NCBI RefSeq assembly: GCF_030145185.1
Contig: NZ_JAQYWB010000004.1
Coordinates: forward strand, 1-64,000
Direction: 5' to 3'
Length of the DNA: 64,000 nucleotides
DNA from: Desulfoluna sp.
GTDB taxonomy: Bacteria; Desulfobacterota; Desulfobacteria; Desulfobacterales; Desulfolunaceae
Numbering within the stretch: the first letter of the stretch is position 1; every line of letters starts with the position of its first letter. Under the pieces are notes generated by a model, which made no database searches, was not told where the DNA came from, and saw only the letters and a program-made list of their open reading frames with translations. Below, piece after piece: positions 1 through 7,416 of the stretch. The position numbers and the translations under genes were made by a program.

Positions 1-53
1 TTCCTCTCTCGCGGATTGTTTCTTCCGGGAGTTTAATTCCTTTGATCAGCCGA

Positions 54-126
54 ATCGCCGAGGTACGCGATCCGTATGCCAGGTGGTGTGGGAGGGCCCT
101 TCAGTGATGAGGGGTCCTATCCCGAT
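54..126 (+). mobile_element. Probable 3' end of a group II intron (domains V and VI)
   Basis: Positions 54-87 form a 34-nt hairpin: an outer 6-bp stem (ATCGCC with GGTGGT, with G-T pairs), an internal bulge and an upper GTACG/CGTAT stem. Positions 88-126 form a second hairpin (GGGAGGGCCC with GGGGTCCTATCCC) with a bulged A near the 3' side and end in CGAT. This order and these sizes are what domains V and VI of a group II intron look like. The reverse transcriptase would lie left of the window; only about 11 codons of an open frame are visible at the edge. The domain V loop is not a classic GNRA loop, so the assignment is tentative. Confidence 0.4.
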
Positions 127-439
127 GTAAGCCGTGCTTCAATTAAAGATGCCCCTAAAACCCAAGGCCTTGGGGACAACTGAATGGAGAAGACCTCTCG
201 AACTGAAAGAAAGGAAACCGATAACCTTTGAGTTGCGGCCATCTCTCACGAACACGACAGCCTATGAACAAAACCGTTAAACGAGCCACCCTAAAACCCA
301 GAAAGCTGGTTTTGTGACCCTTGTTGGCACTGTTTTACACGAGGATACTCCTGTGACAAACAGTGGAAAAGTTCAAAGAAAGAAGCTATTGAGCGAAGGG
401 AAAAACCACAACCCCTTACGTTTTTCCAAGTTCCGATAA
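127..439. other. Gene-free stretch between intron end and first attC
   Basis: I see no convincing coding region or RNA here. The sequence contains short hairpins (for example around AAGGCCTTGGGG) and resembles non-coding mobile-element DNA, but I cannot assign it. Confidence 0.4.
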
Positions 440-525
440 GGCTTACGTCGCAAATCACCGGCGGCAAAAGTTGCAGAGCGAAGCGGCGCGGCTTTTGCCG
501 TCCGAGTGCATTTGCATTGTTAGCT
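440..525 (-). repeat. Integron attC recombination site 1
   Basis: Read on the minus strand, the site begins with AGCTAAC and ends with GTAAGCC. Its arms are GCAAATGCACTCGGAC... and ...GCCGCCGGTGATTTGC. Folding them leaves exactly three unpaired bases (G, T, A) on one arm only, the extrahelical bases that define strand choice in attC sites. The terminal core GTAAGCC deviates from the GTTRRRY consensus, so this site may be inactive or at the decayed end of the cassette cluster. Confidence 0.75.
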
Positions 526-543
526 GAGCTCTTGTTAACTCAT

Positions 544-984
544 TTATATTTCACAGTCTCTATCATTCTCAACAATCTCAGTGCGCATGATTTCAGCAGC
601 ATCAGATAGACCAACCTCTACCAAAGCAGTGAGTTTGTGTGTGTCACCCAAACCGTCGTGACCTGAAATTGCATTCCTCAACGAACTATAGCCCACCTTT
701 CGATTGTATCCACCACGATCAATCGCTATATTTGCTTCTTCCAAGGTGATCATCAGACAGGGAACACTTTTAAAACCAAGGTTTTTTGCTGCCGCGATTC
801 GGTGGCTTCCTGTCCACGCTGCATATCGTTGCGATAGTTCCCCTATTAGTTTGAGTTGCTCAACCAAGAGAGGTCTGCCAATCCAACCACCTTTCAGATT
901 CTGCTCCAGCTTCTTTACTCTACTGCAGTCACGTGGTTTATGAGGTGGTTCAATTTGCCAAATTTCGATCTCTAATATTTCCAC
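544..984 (-). CDS. ParB/sulfiredoxin-fold nuclease-like cassette protein
   Basis: This 146-residue protein has a ParB/Srx-like core. An N-terminal strand is followed by a GRPLLVE segment and then the signature GSHRIAAAKNLGF at about residues 60-72, which corresponds to the GxHRxxAA motif of ParB N-terminal domains. No helix-turn-helix DNA-binding domain follows, so it is not a chromosome-partitioning ParB; small stand-alone ParB-like proteins are common integron and phage cargo. The gene lies between attC2 upstream and attC1 downstream and starts about 20 bp inside the cassette boundary, as cassette genes usually do. The biological role is unknown. The reading frame is intact. Confidence 0.65.
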   Translation of the reverse strand: MEILEIEIWQIEPPHKPRDCSRVKKLEQNLKGGWIGRPLLVEQLKLIGELSQRYAAWTGSHRIAAAKNLGFKSVPCLMITLEEANIAIDRGGYNRKVGYSSLRNAISGHDGLGDTHKLTALVEVGLSDAAEIMRTEIVENDRDCEI

Positions 985-1002
985 TTTGGGACCTTTGAAT
1001 CA

Positions 1003-1104
1003 CGCTAACGCCGTGTTCTGTTGAATTTTTGGAGTGGATACTTTTTTTTATCAAACACAAAAAAAAGCAACGGATAAAATTTCAACAGGAACATTTTGTT
1101 AGCT
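1003..1104 (-). repeat. Integron attC recombination site 2
   Basis: On the minus strand the site runs from AGCTAAC to a canonical GTTAGCG core. The arms are GTTCCTGTTGAA and TTCAACAGAAC, fully complementary apart from one extra C, the hallmark extrahelical base of attC sites. A roughly 50-nt AT-rich variable terminal region lies between the arms. The upstream cassette gene ends inside the site (its TAA overlaps CTAAC), as is typical. Confidence 0.85.
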
Positions 1105-1446
1105 TTTATATTGCTCTAATTCTTTCAGGTTCCGCCTCAAAACATCTATCTGCTGCTCCGCAGAGATTGGGTATTGCTTGTCTTGCAGGACTATGGTTCT
1201 CGCCTCCATTGGGAAAAATAGGCATCTCGCCAGCCTTATACAGGTCTCAAACACAGCTTCGGCCATCATCCGATAATGATCGTCACCTGAGTTACTTCTA
1301 AGAATATTTCCGGAATAATCAAATGCTTTCAATATCTCTGATTTCTCTATATTCAAAGAAATATCGTCTTGAATTCTACAATCATAAAGCCCCTTGAAAA
1401 GAGCCTTTAGAGCAAGGTCATGATATTTTTCATCTACTTCATTCAT
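1099..1446 (-). CDS. Hypothetical integron cassette protein
   Basis: This is an intact 115-residue acidic, mostly helical protein that I do not recognise. It has two internal cysteines (about residues 23 and 69) and no signal peptide or membrane segment. Its start is about 20 bp after the core of attC3 and its stop codon lies in attC2, so it is the complete cargo of one gene cassette. Cassette proteins are often unique to single strains, and no function can be read from the sequence. Confidence 0.6.
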   Translation of the reverse strand: MNEVDEKYHDLALKALFKGLYDCRIQDDISLNIEKSEILKAFDYSGNILRSNSGDDHYRMMAEAVFETCIRLARCLFFPMEARTIVLQDKQYPISAEQQIDVLRRNLKELEQYKS

Positions 1447-1463
1447 TGAGGTTTCTCCATGAA

Positions 1464-1547
1464 GCTAACGAATAGTTAAGGGACAGTGCTTGAAGCACAG
1501 ACAGCACCCCGTAATGCGAAGCTGATCCCTTCAACGAATTGTTGAAC
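1464..1547 (-). repeat. Integron attC recombination site 3
   Basis: On the minus strand it begins with GTTCAAC (a perfect RYYYAAC) and ends with CGTTAGC. Inner arms GTTGAAGGGA and TCCCTTAAC pair with one extrahelical G. The outer spacer pairs less well than in the other two sites. The spacing (84 bp) is typical of attC sites. Confidence 0.7.
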
Positions 1548-1688
1548 AGACCCGCGCCACGACAGCGCTCGAATTGGCCAGTCTCTATGGAGTTTCAACA
1601 CAAAATCCACGTCACGAAGCGTCAAATTATGTAATGCAACTCTCTGTTTTGCGCGATCAAAGAGTGAATTTCCAAAAAACTTTTCCAT
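1476..1688 (-). CDS. Small cassette ORF reading into attC3
   Basis: This is a 70-residue open frame with no recognisable domain. Its last third is a translation of the attC3 stem (the SVQQFVEGIS-like stretch is what attC arms give when translated), so only about the first 45 residues could be meaningful. It may be the cargo of the third cassette. The upstream cassette boundary is not visible: no GTTRRRY core is found in the 40 bp before its start, so the cassette may be truncated on this side. It may also be non-coding. Confidence 0.3.
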   Translation of the reverse strand: MEKFFGNSLFDRAKQRVALHNLTLRDVDFVLKLHRDWPIRALSWRGSVQQFVEGISFALRGAVCASSTVP

Positions 1689-1786
1689 TGTGATGTAGGT
1701 TTAGTGAAATACTTCCTATGCCCAGCTGATTTAAAGCAGAACTCACCCGTGCTGTCAATGCATGAAAAATGTGAAAACATAAACAG

Positions 1787-2088
1787 TTAGTGCCACCCGC
1801 AAATGATCATGCCGTGGGTTCCCGGTGGGCTGTTTATTCTTGATTCTCTGCCGAATGGGGGGATGACTCGGGTAACAATCAGAGGCTTTCCGCAGGTCGG
1901 GCAGATAGTTTTAGATGGGTCTACTTTTTAACCTGAGAGTAGAGCCCGTAAGATCGAACCAGAATGGAGCGTGGCGGTGGAACGTGATAGAGAAATCGTT
2001 CGATGAACTCATCTATTGGAAGCGTCATCCGTTTTTGCTCTTCACGGCCCCAATCGAAGACGACGTGGGTTTCAGTAATCTGTTGTGG
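1787..2088 (-). pseudogene. IS91-family transposase C-terminal remnant
   Basis: The minus strand encodes, from about 2088, a stretch containing VVFDWG and then MTLPIDEFIERFLYHVPP and VRSYGLYS. This matches the conserved C-terminal part of IS91/IS801-type Y2 transposases (typically MTL..EEFIRRFLLHVLP..F.RIRHYG). A stop codon interrupts at 1921. A second piece in another frame (about 1905-1787) has a CPTCGKPL zinc-ribbon knuckle and the usual tail. The catalytic N-terminal half is gone, so the gene is dead. IS91-like elements move by rolling circle and are frequent neighbours of integron cassettes. Confidence 0.7.
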
Positions 2089-2283
2089 TTAAACGGTTTT
2101 TTGCTGGCAATCGTTCCACGGCAGACACTGGACGCCGGATTTGCCTGTAAAACGGATTTTCTTCTCTCTGCCTTATAAGTGGAAGGGGACTCCAGGCTTG
2201 TCGGCTTCGATGAGCGGTGCGGCGCTTCAGCGGTGCGCAAGCACACCCTACCTTAGACCCCCCAGCACCGGTGGTCATGCGTA
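2088..2283. repeat. Composite repeat element 2, copy 1
   Basis: This roughly 196-bp unit starts at GGTTAAACGG and ends at CCGGTGGTCATGCG. It recurs at 2449-2646 and 3059-3256 with about 90% visual identity. Short open frames inside it differ between copies and look non-coding. Confidence 0.85.
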
Positions 2284-2297
2284 ACCCTGTAGGGCGG

Positions 2298-2450
2298 TCC
2301 TTGCGATTTTGCTTCTATAGAAAAGAGCGTAAATTATTTTTGAACCACGAAAAGCACGAAAGACATGAAAAAAAGCCAGAGATCGAAATGGGATTTTTTT
2401 TGTGGTGGCTGAATGCTTGCCCTGTTTTTGCTTTTTGTGTGGTTCGAGGT
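2298..2450. repeat. Composite repeat element 1, copy A
   Basis: This roughly 153-bp unit starts at TCCTTGCGAT and contains GAACCACGAAAAGCACGAAA, a sequence I have often seen repeated in environmental bacterial genomes. A near-identical copy lies at 2908-3060, again directly followed by element 2. Confidence 0.85.
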
Positions 2451-2646
2451 TAAACAGTTTTTTGCTGGCAATCGAGTCCTCGGCAGACACTGGAAGCCGT
2501 ATTTGCCAGGAAAACGGATTTTCTTCTCTCTATCTGATCGGTGGAAGGGGGCTCCAGGCTTGTCGGCGTCGATGATCGGTGCGGTGCTTCGGCGGTGCGC
2601 AAGCACACCCTACCTTAGAGCCCCCGGCACCGGTGGTCATGCGTTA
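2449..2646. repeat. Composite repeat element 2, copy 2
   Basis: This is the second copy of the unit described at 2088-2283, directly joined to element 1 copy A. It ends just left of the MITE-like insertion. Confidence 0.85.
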
Positions 2647-2650
2647 CGCT

Positions 2651-2899
2651 AACCCGGATATTTCATGAGAAAACAATCAGGACTAAGGAATAATTCGTAA
2701 TGACAGTTCTTTGCAGCCATATTTTCAGCCGTTTCAAAAATGCAAAATGTAATCCACGGTATTCTGTTTGATTTTCTCACCCTTTGGGCGAGCCGGGTGC
2801 ACTCATCTGCCGCGTTATCAGAGCCTTGAGGTAAACCACTACATCTTCAGCTCTGATGCCTTGCATATGAGCGCACCCAACTCGTGAAATATCCGGGCT
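2651..2899. mobile_element. MITE-like element with 19-bp terminal inverted repeats
   Basis: The ends AACCCGGATATTTCATGAG (2651-2669) and CTCGTGAAATATCCGGGCT (2881-2899) are inverted repeats matching at 17 of 19 positions, each next to a TA dinucleotide. The 249-bp body has no transposase frame. The element sits exactly between two copies of the element 2/element 1 composite repeat, at the place where the other junction is uninterrupted. Size, inverted repeats and a possible TA target suggest a non-autonomous Tc1/mariner or IS630-type element. Confidence 0.65.
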
Positions 2900-2907
2900 A
2901 AAGGGTG

Positions 2908-3060
2908 TCCTTGCGATTCTGCTTCTATAGAAAAGAGCTTAATAAATTTTTGAACCACGAAAAGCACGAAAGACACGAAAAAAAGCCAGAGATCGAAATG
3001 GAATTTTTTTTGTGGTGGCTGAATGCTTGCCCTGTTTTTGCTTTTTGTGTGGTTCGAGGT
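2908..3060. repeat. Composite repeat element 1, copy B
   Basis: This is the second copy of the 153-bp unit described at 2298-2450, differing at only a few positions. It follows the MITE-like insertion and runs directly into element 2 copy 3. Confidence 0.85.
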
Positions 3061-3256
3061 TAAACGGCTTTTTGCTGGTAATCGTTCCACGGCAGAAAAT
3101 GGGAGCCGTATTTGCCTGCAAAACCGATTTTCATCTCTCTGCCTGATCGGGGTAAGGGGGACTCCAGGCTTGTCGGCGTCGATGATCGGTGCGGCGCTTC
3201 GGCGGTGCGCAAGCACACCCTACCTTAAATCCCCCGGCACCGGCGGTCATGCGTTA
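3059..3256. repeat. Composite repeat element 2, copy 3
   Basis: This third copy of the 196-bp unit ends just downstream of the stop of the minus-strand substrate-binding protein gene at 3271. Confidence 0.85.
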
Positions 3257-3270
3257 CGCTGGTGGGTACC

Positions 3271-4311
3271 CTATTTGAGAACCCGCTGGGTTGTGAAGAG
3301 GGTGGTGAAGGATTGGAGCTCTGCGGGGATGGTGAGGCCCAATGAGGTGGCCCGTGACAGGTTGATGCAGCGTTCACCGCGTCGGGGGGTGGTGACGGCA
3401 AACTCCGCGGGGGCCTGTCCCTCCAGGATAAAGGCGGCCAGGGTGCCTGCGTGATAGCCCTGCTGGAAGCCGGAGATCGCCTCGGAGAGGAGCAGGCCAT
3501 CTTCTACGGCCCATTTCCAGAAGCCGACCTCGGGCAAGCGGTTGTTTTCCACGGTCCAGCGCAGCACATCCTCCGGGGCCACTTTGTCTCCTTTGTCATT
3601 TTTCACCACATGGTAGGTGATGACCACCAGGGCATCCGCCTGATTTTGCATCTTCAGGACAAATTGTTGCCATTCCTCAAAGGTTGTTGCCGCCTTGATG
3701 CCTGCGATGGTGACGCCGTTCTGATCGGCTTGTTGCTTGATACGCTCCAGGATCGGCAGGGAGGTGGGGCCCTTATCGCTGATGACGGCAATGCGTGAGG
3801 CGCCTGGGACCACGCGTTTGAGAAGGCAGATGGAGCCTTTAAACCGTTCCCGTTCCAGGCAGCCGGAGATATTGTGTCCGGGGGCCAGAAGGGTGTCGAT
3901 CATCCCGTTTTCTGTCGGGTCTCCGTTGACTCCGGTGAATACGATGGGCCAGGCGGTATCTTTGAGGTGGCTTACCACGTGGTGCAGGGCATTGTCATCG
4001 CTTGCGATGATCACATCCGGCTTCAGGGTGTTGATAAGGGCCAGGGCCTCCTGTCCTTTCTTCTGTTTCCAGTCGGTCTCAGTGTGGCGCTTGGTGTCCA
4101 TGTAGAAGGTGGTGAGGGACAGGTTAACGCCTTCCATGAACCGTTCTTCTTCAAGGGCTTCACGAATGCCCTGGGTGACGTCTTTAACCCAGGTGTATTC
4201 CGCATGATAGCTCTGGAGGATCAGCACACGTTTTGAGTCGGCAGAAGCCGGGGTCCCGATGGTGAGAAAAAGCAGGGTCATCAGGGCGTAAAATCGAAGC
4301 TTTGTTATCAT
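3271..4311 (-). CDS. ABC-type substrate-binding protein (orphan)
   Basis: This is a 346-residue periplasmic solute-binding protein of the ABC_sub_bind type. Residues 1-24 form a signal peptide ending in ASA. The two-lobed fold shows in VLILQSYHAEYTW near the start, ASDDN (about 105), VFTGVN, LERERF and a GFQQGYHAG segment near the end. It is a paralogue of the protein at 5670-6746 and shares SYHA, FYMDTKR and LERERF. There is no permease or ATPase gene nearby. It is the last gene of a three-gene minus-strand run with a HAMP-domain membrane protein between the two paralogues, so sensing rather than uptake is a reasonable inference. A GGAG ribosome-binding site 6-7 bases upstream supports the ATG. 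Confidence 0.8.
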   Translation of the reverse strand: MITKLRFYALMTLLFLTIGTPASADSKRVLILQSYHAEYTWVKDVTQGIREALEEERFMEGVNLSLTTFYMDTKRHTETDWKQKKGQEALALINTLKPDVIIASDDNALHHVVSHLKDTAWPIVFTGVNGDPTENGMIDTLLAPGHNISGCLERERFKGSICLLKRVVPGASRIAVISDKGPTSLPILERIKQQADQNGVTIAGIKAATTFEEWQQFVLKMQNQADALVVITYHVVKNDKGDKVAPEDVLRWTVENNRLPEVGFWKWAVEDGLLLSEAISGFQQGYHAGTLAAFILEGQAPAEFAVTTPRRGERCINLSRATSLGLTIPAELQSFTTLFTTQRVLK

Positions 4312-4408
4312 GATCGATTCTCCAGAAAACCGGGGCGTCTTCTAAAGACGCACCGGGTGGGTTGATGGGGGCTGTCATGGGTTGGCATCCGGTGTGTTGC
4401 CTTGGCCG

Positions 4409-5587
4409 TTACCGATTGCTTTTCTTCCTCAGCCGTTTAATCGCCACGCTGATGCTGTCTCGCATGCGGCTGATGGCTTCGGCCAGCTCGCCGATCTCAT
4501 CGCCTGCGTCTACATGGACAGGTATTGTCAGTTCTCCCAGGCTGATGCGGTCGGCCACGTCGGAGAGGTGGATGATCCGGCGGGTTGTGCGGCGGCCATA
4601 GAATATAAAGATAGAAGCGGCCAGAAGGGCTCCAAGCCCCATCGCCAGGAGTGTTCCCTGCAGGGCCTCTGTGGTGATACGTCGGGTTTGCTGTCGAATC
4701 AGGGTGACGCTTTTTTCAATCTCTTCGGCTTTAAAAGCGGTTCCCGTTACATACGGGGTGCCGCGTACTTTGGCGACGGTCATGTACCATCGACGGGTCT
4801 CTCCTTTGTCCTGCCAGTGGTAGAAACCCGCAGCAGAGGGGGCGGTTTCCACCGCGGTGAGGATGTTCCAGAAGGTATCGAAGTCGGGCTGGTTTGATTT
4901 CAATTCTGAGAGGTCACGTCCCACGATTTTGGGGTCCACGTGGGCCCAACTGCGCCAGACCCCTCCGGGGTTGGGCTGTTCGTAGAGAAAGGTGAAGCCA
5001 GAGTCACCGATTTTTTTGATGGCTATTTTTTTAAAATAGATGTCTCGGTTAAAGTTCCGGTTGATGAGGTCCGGGTGGCTGAAGAGATATTGACGAACCT
5101 GCCGGGCGTTGGCGTGGCTCTGCTCCCTGAGGTGTTTTTGTTCAATGCTCCAGATGGCATCAGACATGGTCTCGGCAACCTGGGTGTCCATGCGGGGCAT
5201 CACCCATTGTGTGTAGTACCAGAGGCTGGCTGTGCAGACGACGAGAAAGGGGAGGATGGAAAACAGGATGAATTTTCCGGTGAGCCCGATCCCCCTTCGG
5301 GAAGGGCTGCTGTTCGTGGCCACCTGAGAGGCGCTGGCCTGCTGGGGCTCCGGGATTTCGATGGAAATAGGGACCGTTTCTGGTTCGGGTGCAGGAGAGG
5401 CTGTGTCCGATGCCATGCGATCCTTTTTGGCCGTGGGATGCACAGGCTCGGGTGAGGCCGGCTCCGTCTCCCTGGCGATGATGAACCATTCGCCACAGGT
5501 CAGACATCTGGCCTTGGAACGGTCCACGGATAGCTTGCTTTCCTTTATACTGTATGTTTTGCCGCAGTGATTGCATGTAATGATCAT
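4409..5587 (-). CDS. Zinc-ribbon, sensor and HAMP membrane protein without output domain
   Basis: This 392-residue protein begins with an MJ0042-type zinc ribbon (Cys5, Cys8, Cys28, Cys31), followed by a low-complexity Pro/Ala/Glu linker to about residue 95 and a first membrane helix at about 103-125. The extracytoplasmic region of about 190 residues resembles Tll0287-like/Cache domains (DINRNF-like stretch, WRSWAHVDP, a YMTVAKV strand). A second helix at about 312-332 is followed by a HAMP domain. It ends soon after HAMP with a basic tail, so there is no kinase, GGDEF or chemoreceptor signalling domain. AAGGAA lies 6 bases before the ATG. It sits between two paralogous binding proteins, which may deliver a ligand to it. 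Confidence 0.75.
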   Translation of the reverse strand: MIITCNHCGKTYSIKESKLSVDRSKARCLTCGEWFIIARETEPASPEPVHPTAKKDRMASDTASPAPEPETVPISIEIPEPQQASASQVATNSSPSRRGIGLTGKFILFSILPFLVVCTASLWYYTQWVMPRMDTQVAETMSDAIWSIEQKHLREQSHANARQVRQYLFSHPDLINRNFNRDIYFKKIAIKKIGDSGFTFLYEQPNPGGVWRSWAHVDPKIVGRDLSELKSNQPDFDTFWNILTAVETAPSAAGFYHWQDKGETRRWYMTVAKVRGTPYVTGTAFKAEEIEKSVTLIRQQTRRITTEALQGTLLAMGLGALLAASIFIFYGRRTTRRIIHLSDVADRISLGELTIPVHVDAGDEIGELAEAISRMRDSISVAIKRLRKKSNR

Positions 5588-5669
5588 GGGGGGTTCCTTG
5601 TTTGATGGCAGTATTCGAATAAACCGCTACAGGTTCCGTAAATCGTCGAATAGGTCGCTCACGTGCGTG

Positions 5670-6746
5670 TCAGTCTGGCGGGGAAGAGGGGAGGGCCCGG
5701 GCTGTCATTTTGGGGAAGAGTTGGGATGTTTTGGTCAGGTGTATGGGCACTGTGAGGCCGAGTTCGTCGGCTCGGGCCTTGTTGATGCAGGGTTGCCCTG
5801 TTCGGGGGGCGGCCACAGGAAAGTCGCCGGGGGACTGTCCACCCAGAATGTAAGAGGTGAGGGTGCCCACATAGTATCCCTGGTCATAGCCGGAGATGGC
5901 GTCCGAACAGAGGAGCCCCTGTGAGACGGCCCAGGGCCAGAACCCCATGTCGGGAAGTGTGCTGTGGGCTGTGGTCCAGGCAAGGACCTCTTCGGCCGGG
6001 ACATAGTTTCCGCTGTCGTCCTTCAAAGTATGGTAGACGACCACGGCCAGGGCATCCGCCTGGGATTGAACCTGGGTGACAAAGGCTTTCCAGGCGGTGA
6101 AGCTGTCGGTTTGAAGGGTGGCGACCACCTCCGCTCCACAGGCGGGTGCCTGGGCGTTGATCCTTTGAACCACAGGGGCTCCAGTGGGGGATGCGTCGGA
6201 AATGAGGGCCAGGCGTCTGACCTTGGGGACGATGCGTCTCAGGAAGGCCAGGCTCTCTGGAAATCGTTCTCTCTCCAGTGCACCGGTGATGTTACTTCCC
6301 GGGTTGTCTCGGTCGGAAATGATCCCATACGCCTCGGGGTCTCGGTTAACCCCTGCAAAGACAAAGGCACAATTCGCTTTATTCATCCGTCGGACCACGT
6401 ATTCCTGGCAGTTGTCATCCAGGGCAATGACCACGGCTGGCTGGAAACGGTGGATGGCTTCACGGGCCATGTTGCCCGCATCCTCCTTCCATTCACGGGA
6501 GGTACGCCGTTTGGTGTCCATGTAGAATGACTTAAGGGTGAGGTTTTTGTCCGGAAAATAGAACTCATCGGCCAAGGCGTCCTTTACGCCTTGCGCCACC
6601 GAGATATCCCATACATTGGATGCATGATAGCTGTGGAGAAGCATGACTTTGGGTCGTGTTTCTGACCCTGCGGAGGGGGGGGTGAGTGCTAAGAGCCCTA
6701 AAATAAGGGGAGTAAAGAGGATGAGTGTGCGGGTCAAGCGGTGCAT
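5670..6746 (-). CDS. ABC-type substrate-binding protein (orphan), paralogue
   Basis: This 358-residue periplasmic binding protein has a signal peptide (about 1-27, ending SAG). Its domain pattern matches the protein at 3271-4311: VMLLHSYHASNVW, FYMDTKR, ALDDN, VFAGVN, LERERF, ISGYDQGYYVGTL. Overall similarity between the two is clear but moderate, so the duplication is not recent. It is the first gene of the minus-strand run, and GGGAG lies 7 bases before its ATG. No transporter membrane subunit is linked. The ligand cannot be read from the sequence; this family is often annotated as binding tryptophan/tyrosine, which I would not assume. Confidence 0.8.
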   Translation of the reverse strand: MHRLTRTLILFTPLILGLLALTPPSAGSETRPKVMLLHSYHASNVWDISVAQGVKDALADEFYFPDKNLTLKSFYMDTKRRTSREWKEDAGNMAREAIHRFQPAVVIALDDNCQEYVVRRMNKANCAFVFAGVNRDPEAYGIISDRDNPGSNITGALERERFPESLAFLRRIVPKVRRLALISDASPTGAPVVQRINAQAPACGAEVVATLQTDSFTAWKAFVTQVQSQADALAVVVYHTLKDDSGNYVPAEEVLAWTTAHSTLPDMGFWPWAVSQGLLCSDAISGYDQGYYVGTLTSYILGGQSPGDFPVAAPRTGQPCINKARADELGLTVPIHLTKTSQLFPKMTARALPSSPPD

Positions 6747-7408
6747 TTGTGTCTCCCTGTCCGCAGTGATCGGGGCCGGTGCGGATTCAAATCAAAAGGG
6801 TGTCGTGTCTCAGGTAGTAAAATGCCTTTTTGTTTTATTCGAACGAATCAATTCAAAGCAAAATTGATGCCACGGGGTTGTGGTGGGGGATGTGGAGCAG
6901 AGATCTCGGTGGCATGGAGTTTTCGGAAGGGGATGACGAGGAGGGTGACGTGGGCCGGGCGGTTGAGAACACTTGTTTTTGAGTCGGGCTGTTCCTTAAA
7001 ATGGGACGATACCTGTTCCTTTGTCCGGGATGATTAATGAATCCGGGTATAAAACTGTGTTTATAGAGGTGTCCGTTATTTCGGAATCTGACAAGGGAGG
7101 AGGCACGACAAAAGTATTGGGCGGAGAACGGACGGTGTTTTTTTTGTTTTGCGGGGCACCCGCGCCTGAATTTTCTTACGGGTGCGTTTGCATGGGTGGC
7201 ACTCATGTGGCCTGTAAAGGAGCATATGGCCGTGAAAGAGGGGTCCCGTCCGATTTTCGGGGGTGCCCTTAAAAAAAATATCATCTCTTTAAAGGGCTTG
7301 TTTCATAGGCTAAAAATACTTTATCTTTGTGCTGGTGGGCGTTGAAAATGAGTCACTTGGATGGAGACTATTGCCCTGTAAAAATAATGTTGCTATGACA
7401 ACGTTACT
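6747..7408. other. Intergenic region before the MarR gene
   Basis: The stretch is divergent between the minus-strand binding-protein operon and the plus-strand MarR gene and must hold both promoters. Two overlapping open frames (6853-7284 minus, 7021-7272 plus) have no recognisable motifs and unlikely composition; I regard both as chance. Confidence 0.4.
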
Positions 7409-7416
7409 ATGACAAC
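7389..7416 (+). promoter_or_regulatory. Tandem 14-bp repeat over the MarR start codon
   Basis: GTTGCTATGACAAC (7389-7402) is directly followed by GTTACTATGACAAC (7403-7416). Each unit is a short inverted repeat (GTTG...CAAC). The second contains the ATG used as the start of the MarR gene, and no purine-rich ribosome-binding site precedes it. This fits a self-regulated operator at the start codon, or a duplicated start. Confidence 0.4.

Noticed and set aside
2839-3216. 125-codon minus-strand frame in the repeat region
   Set aside because: It crosses the MITE end and both composite elements, so it is a translation of repeats; the matching frame at 2334-2606 is the same repeat.
6853-7284. 143-codon minus-strand open frame (and overlapping 7021-7272 plus)
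   Set aside because: No domain, no ribosome-binding site, residue composition of a chance frame rich in Ser/Pro/Arg.
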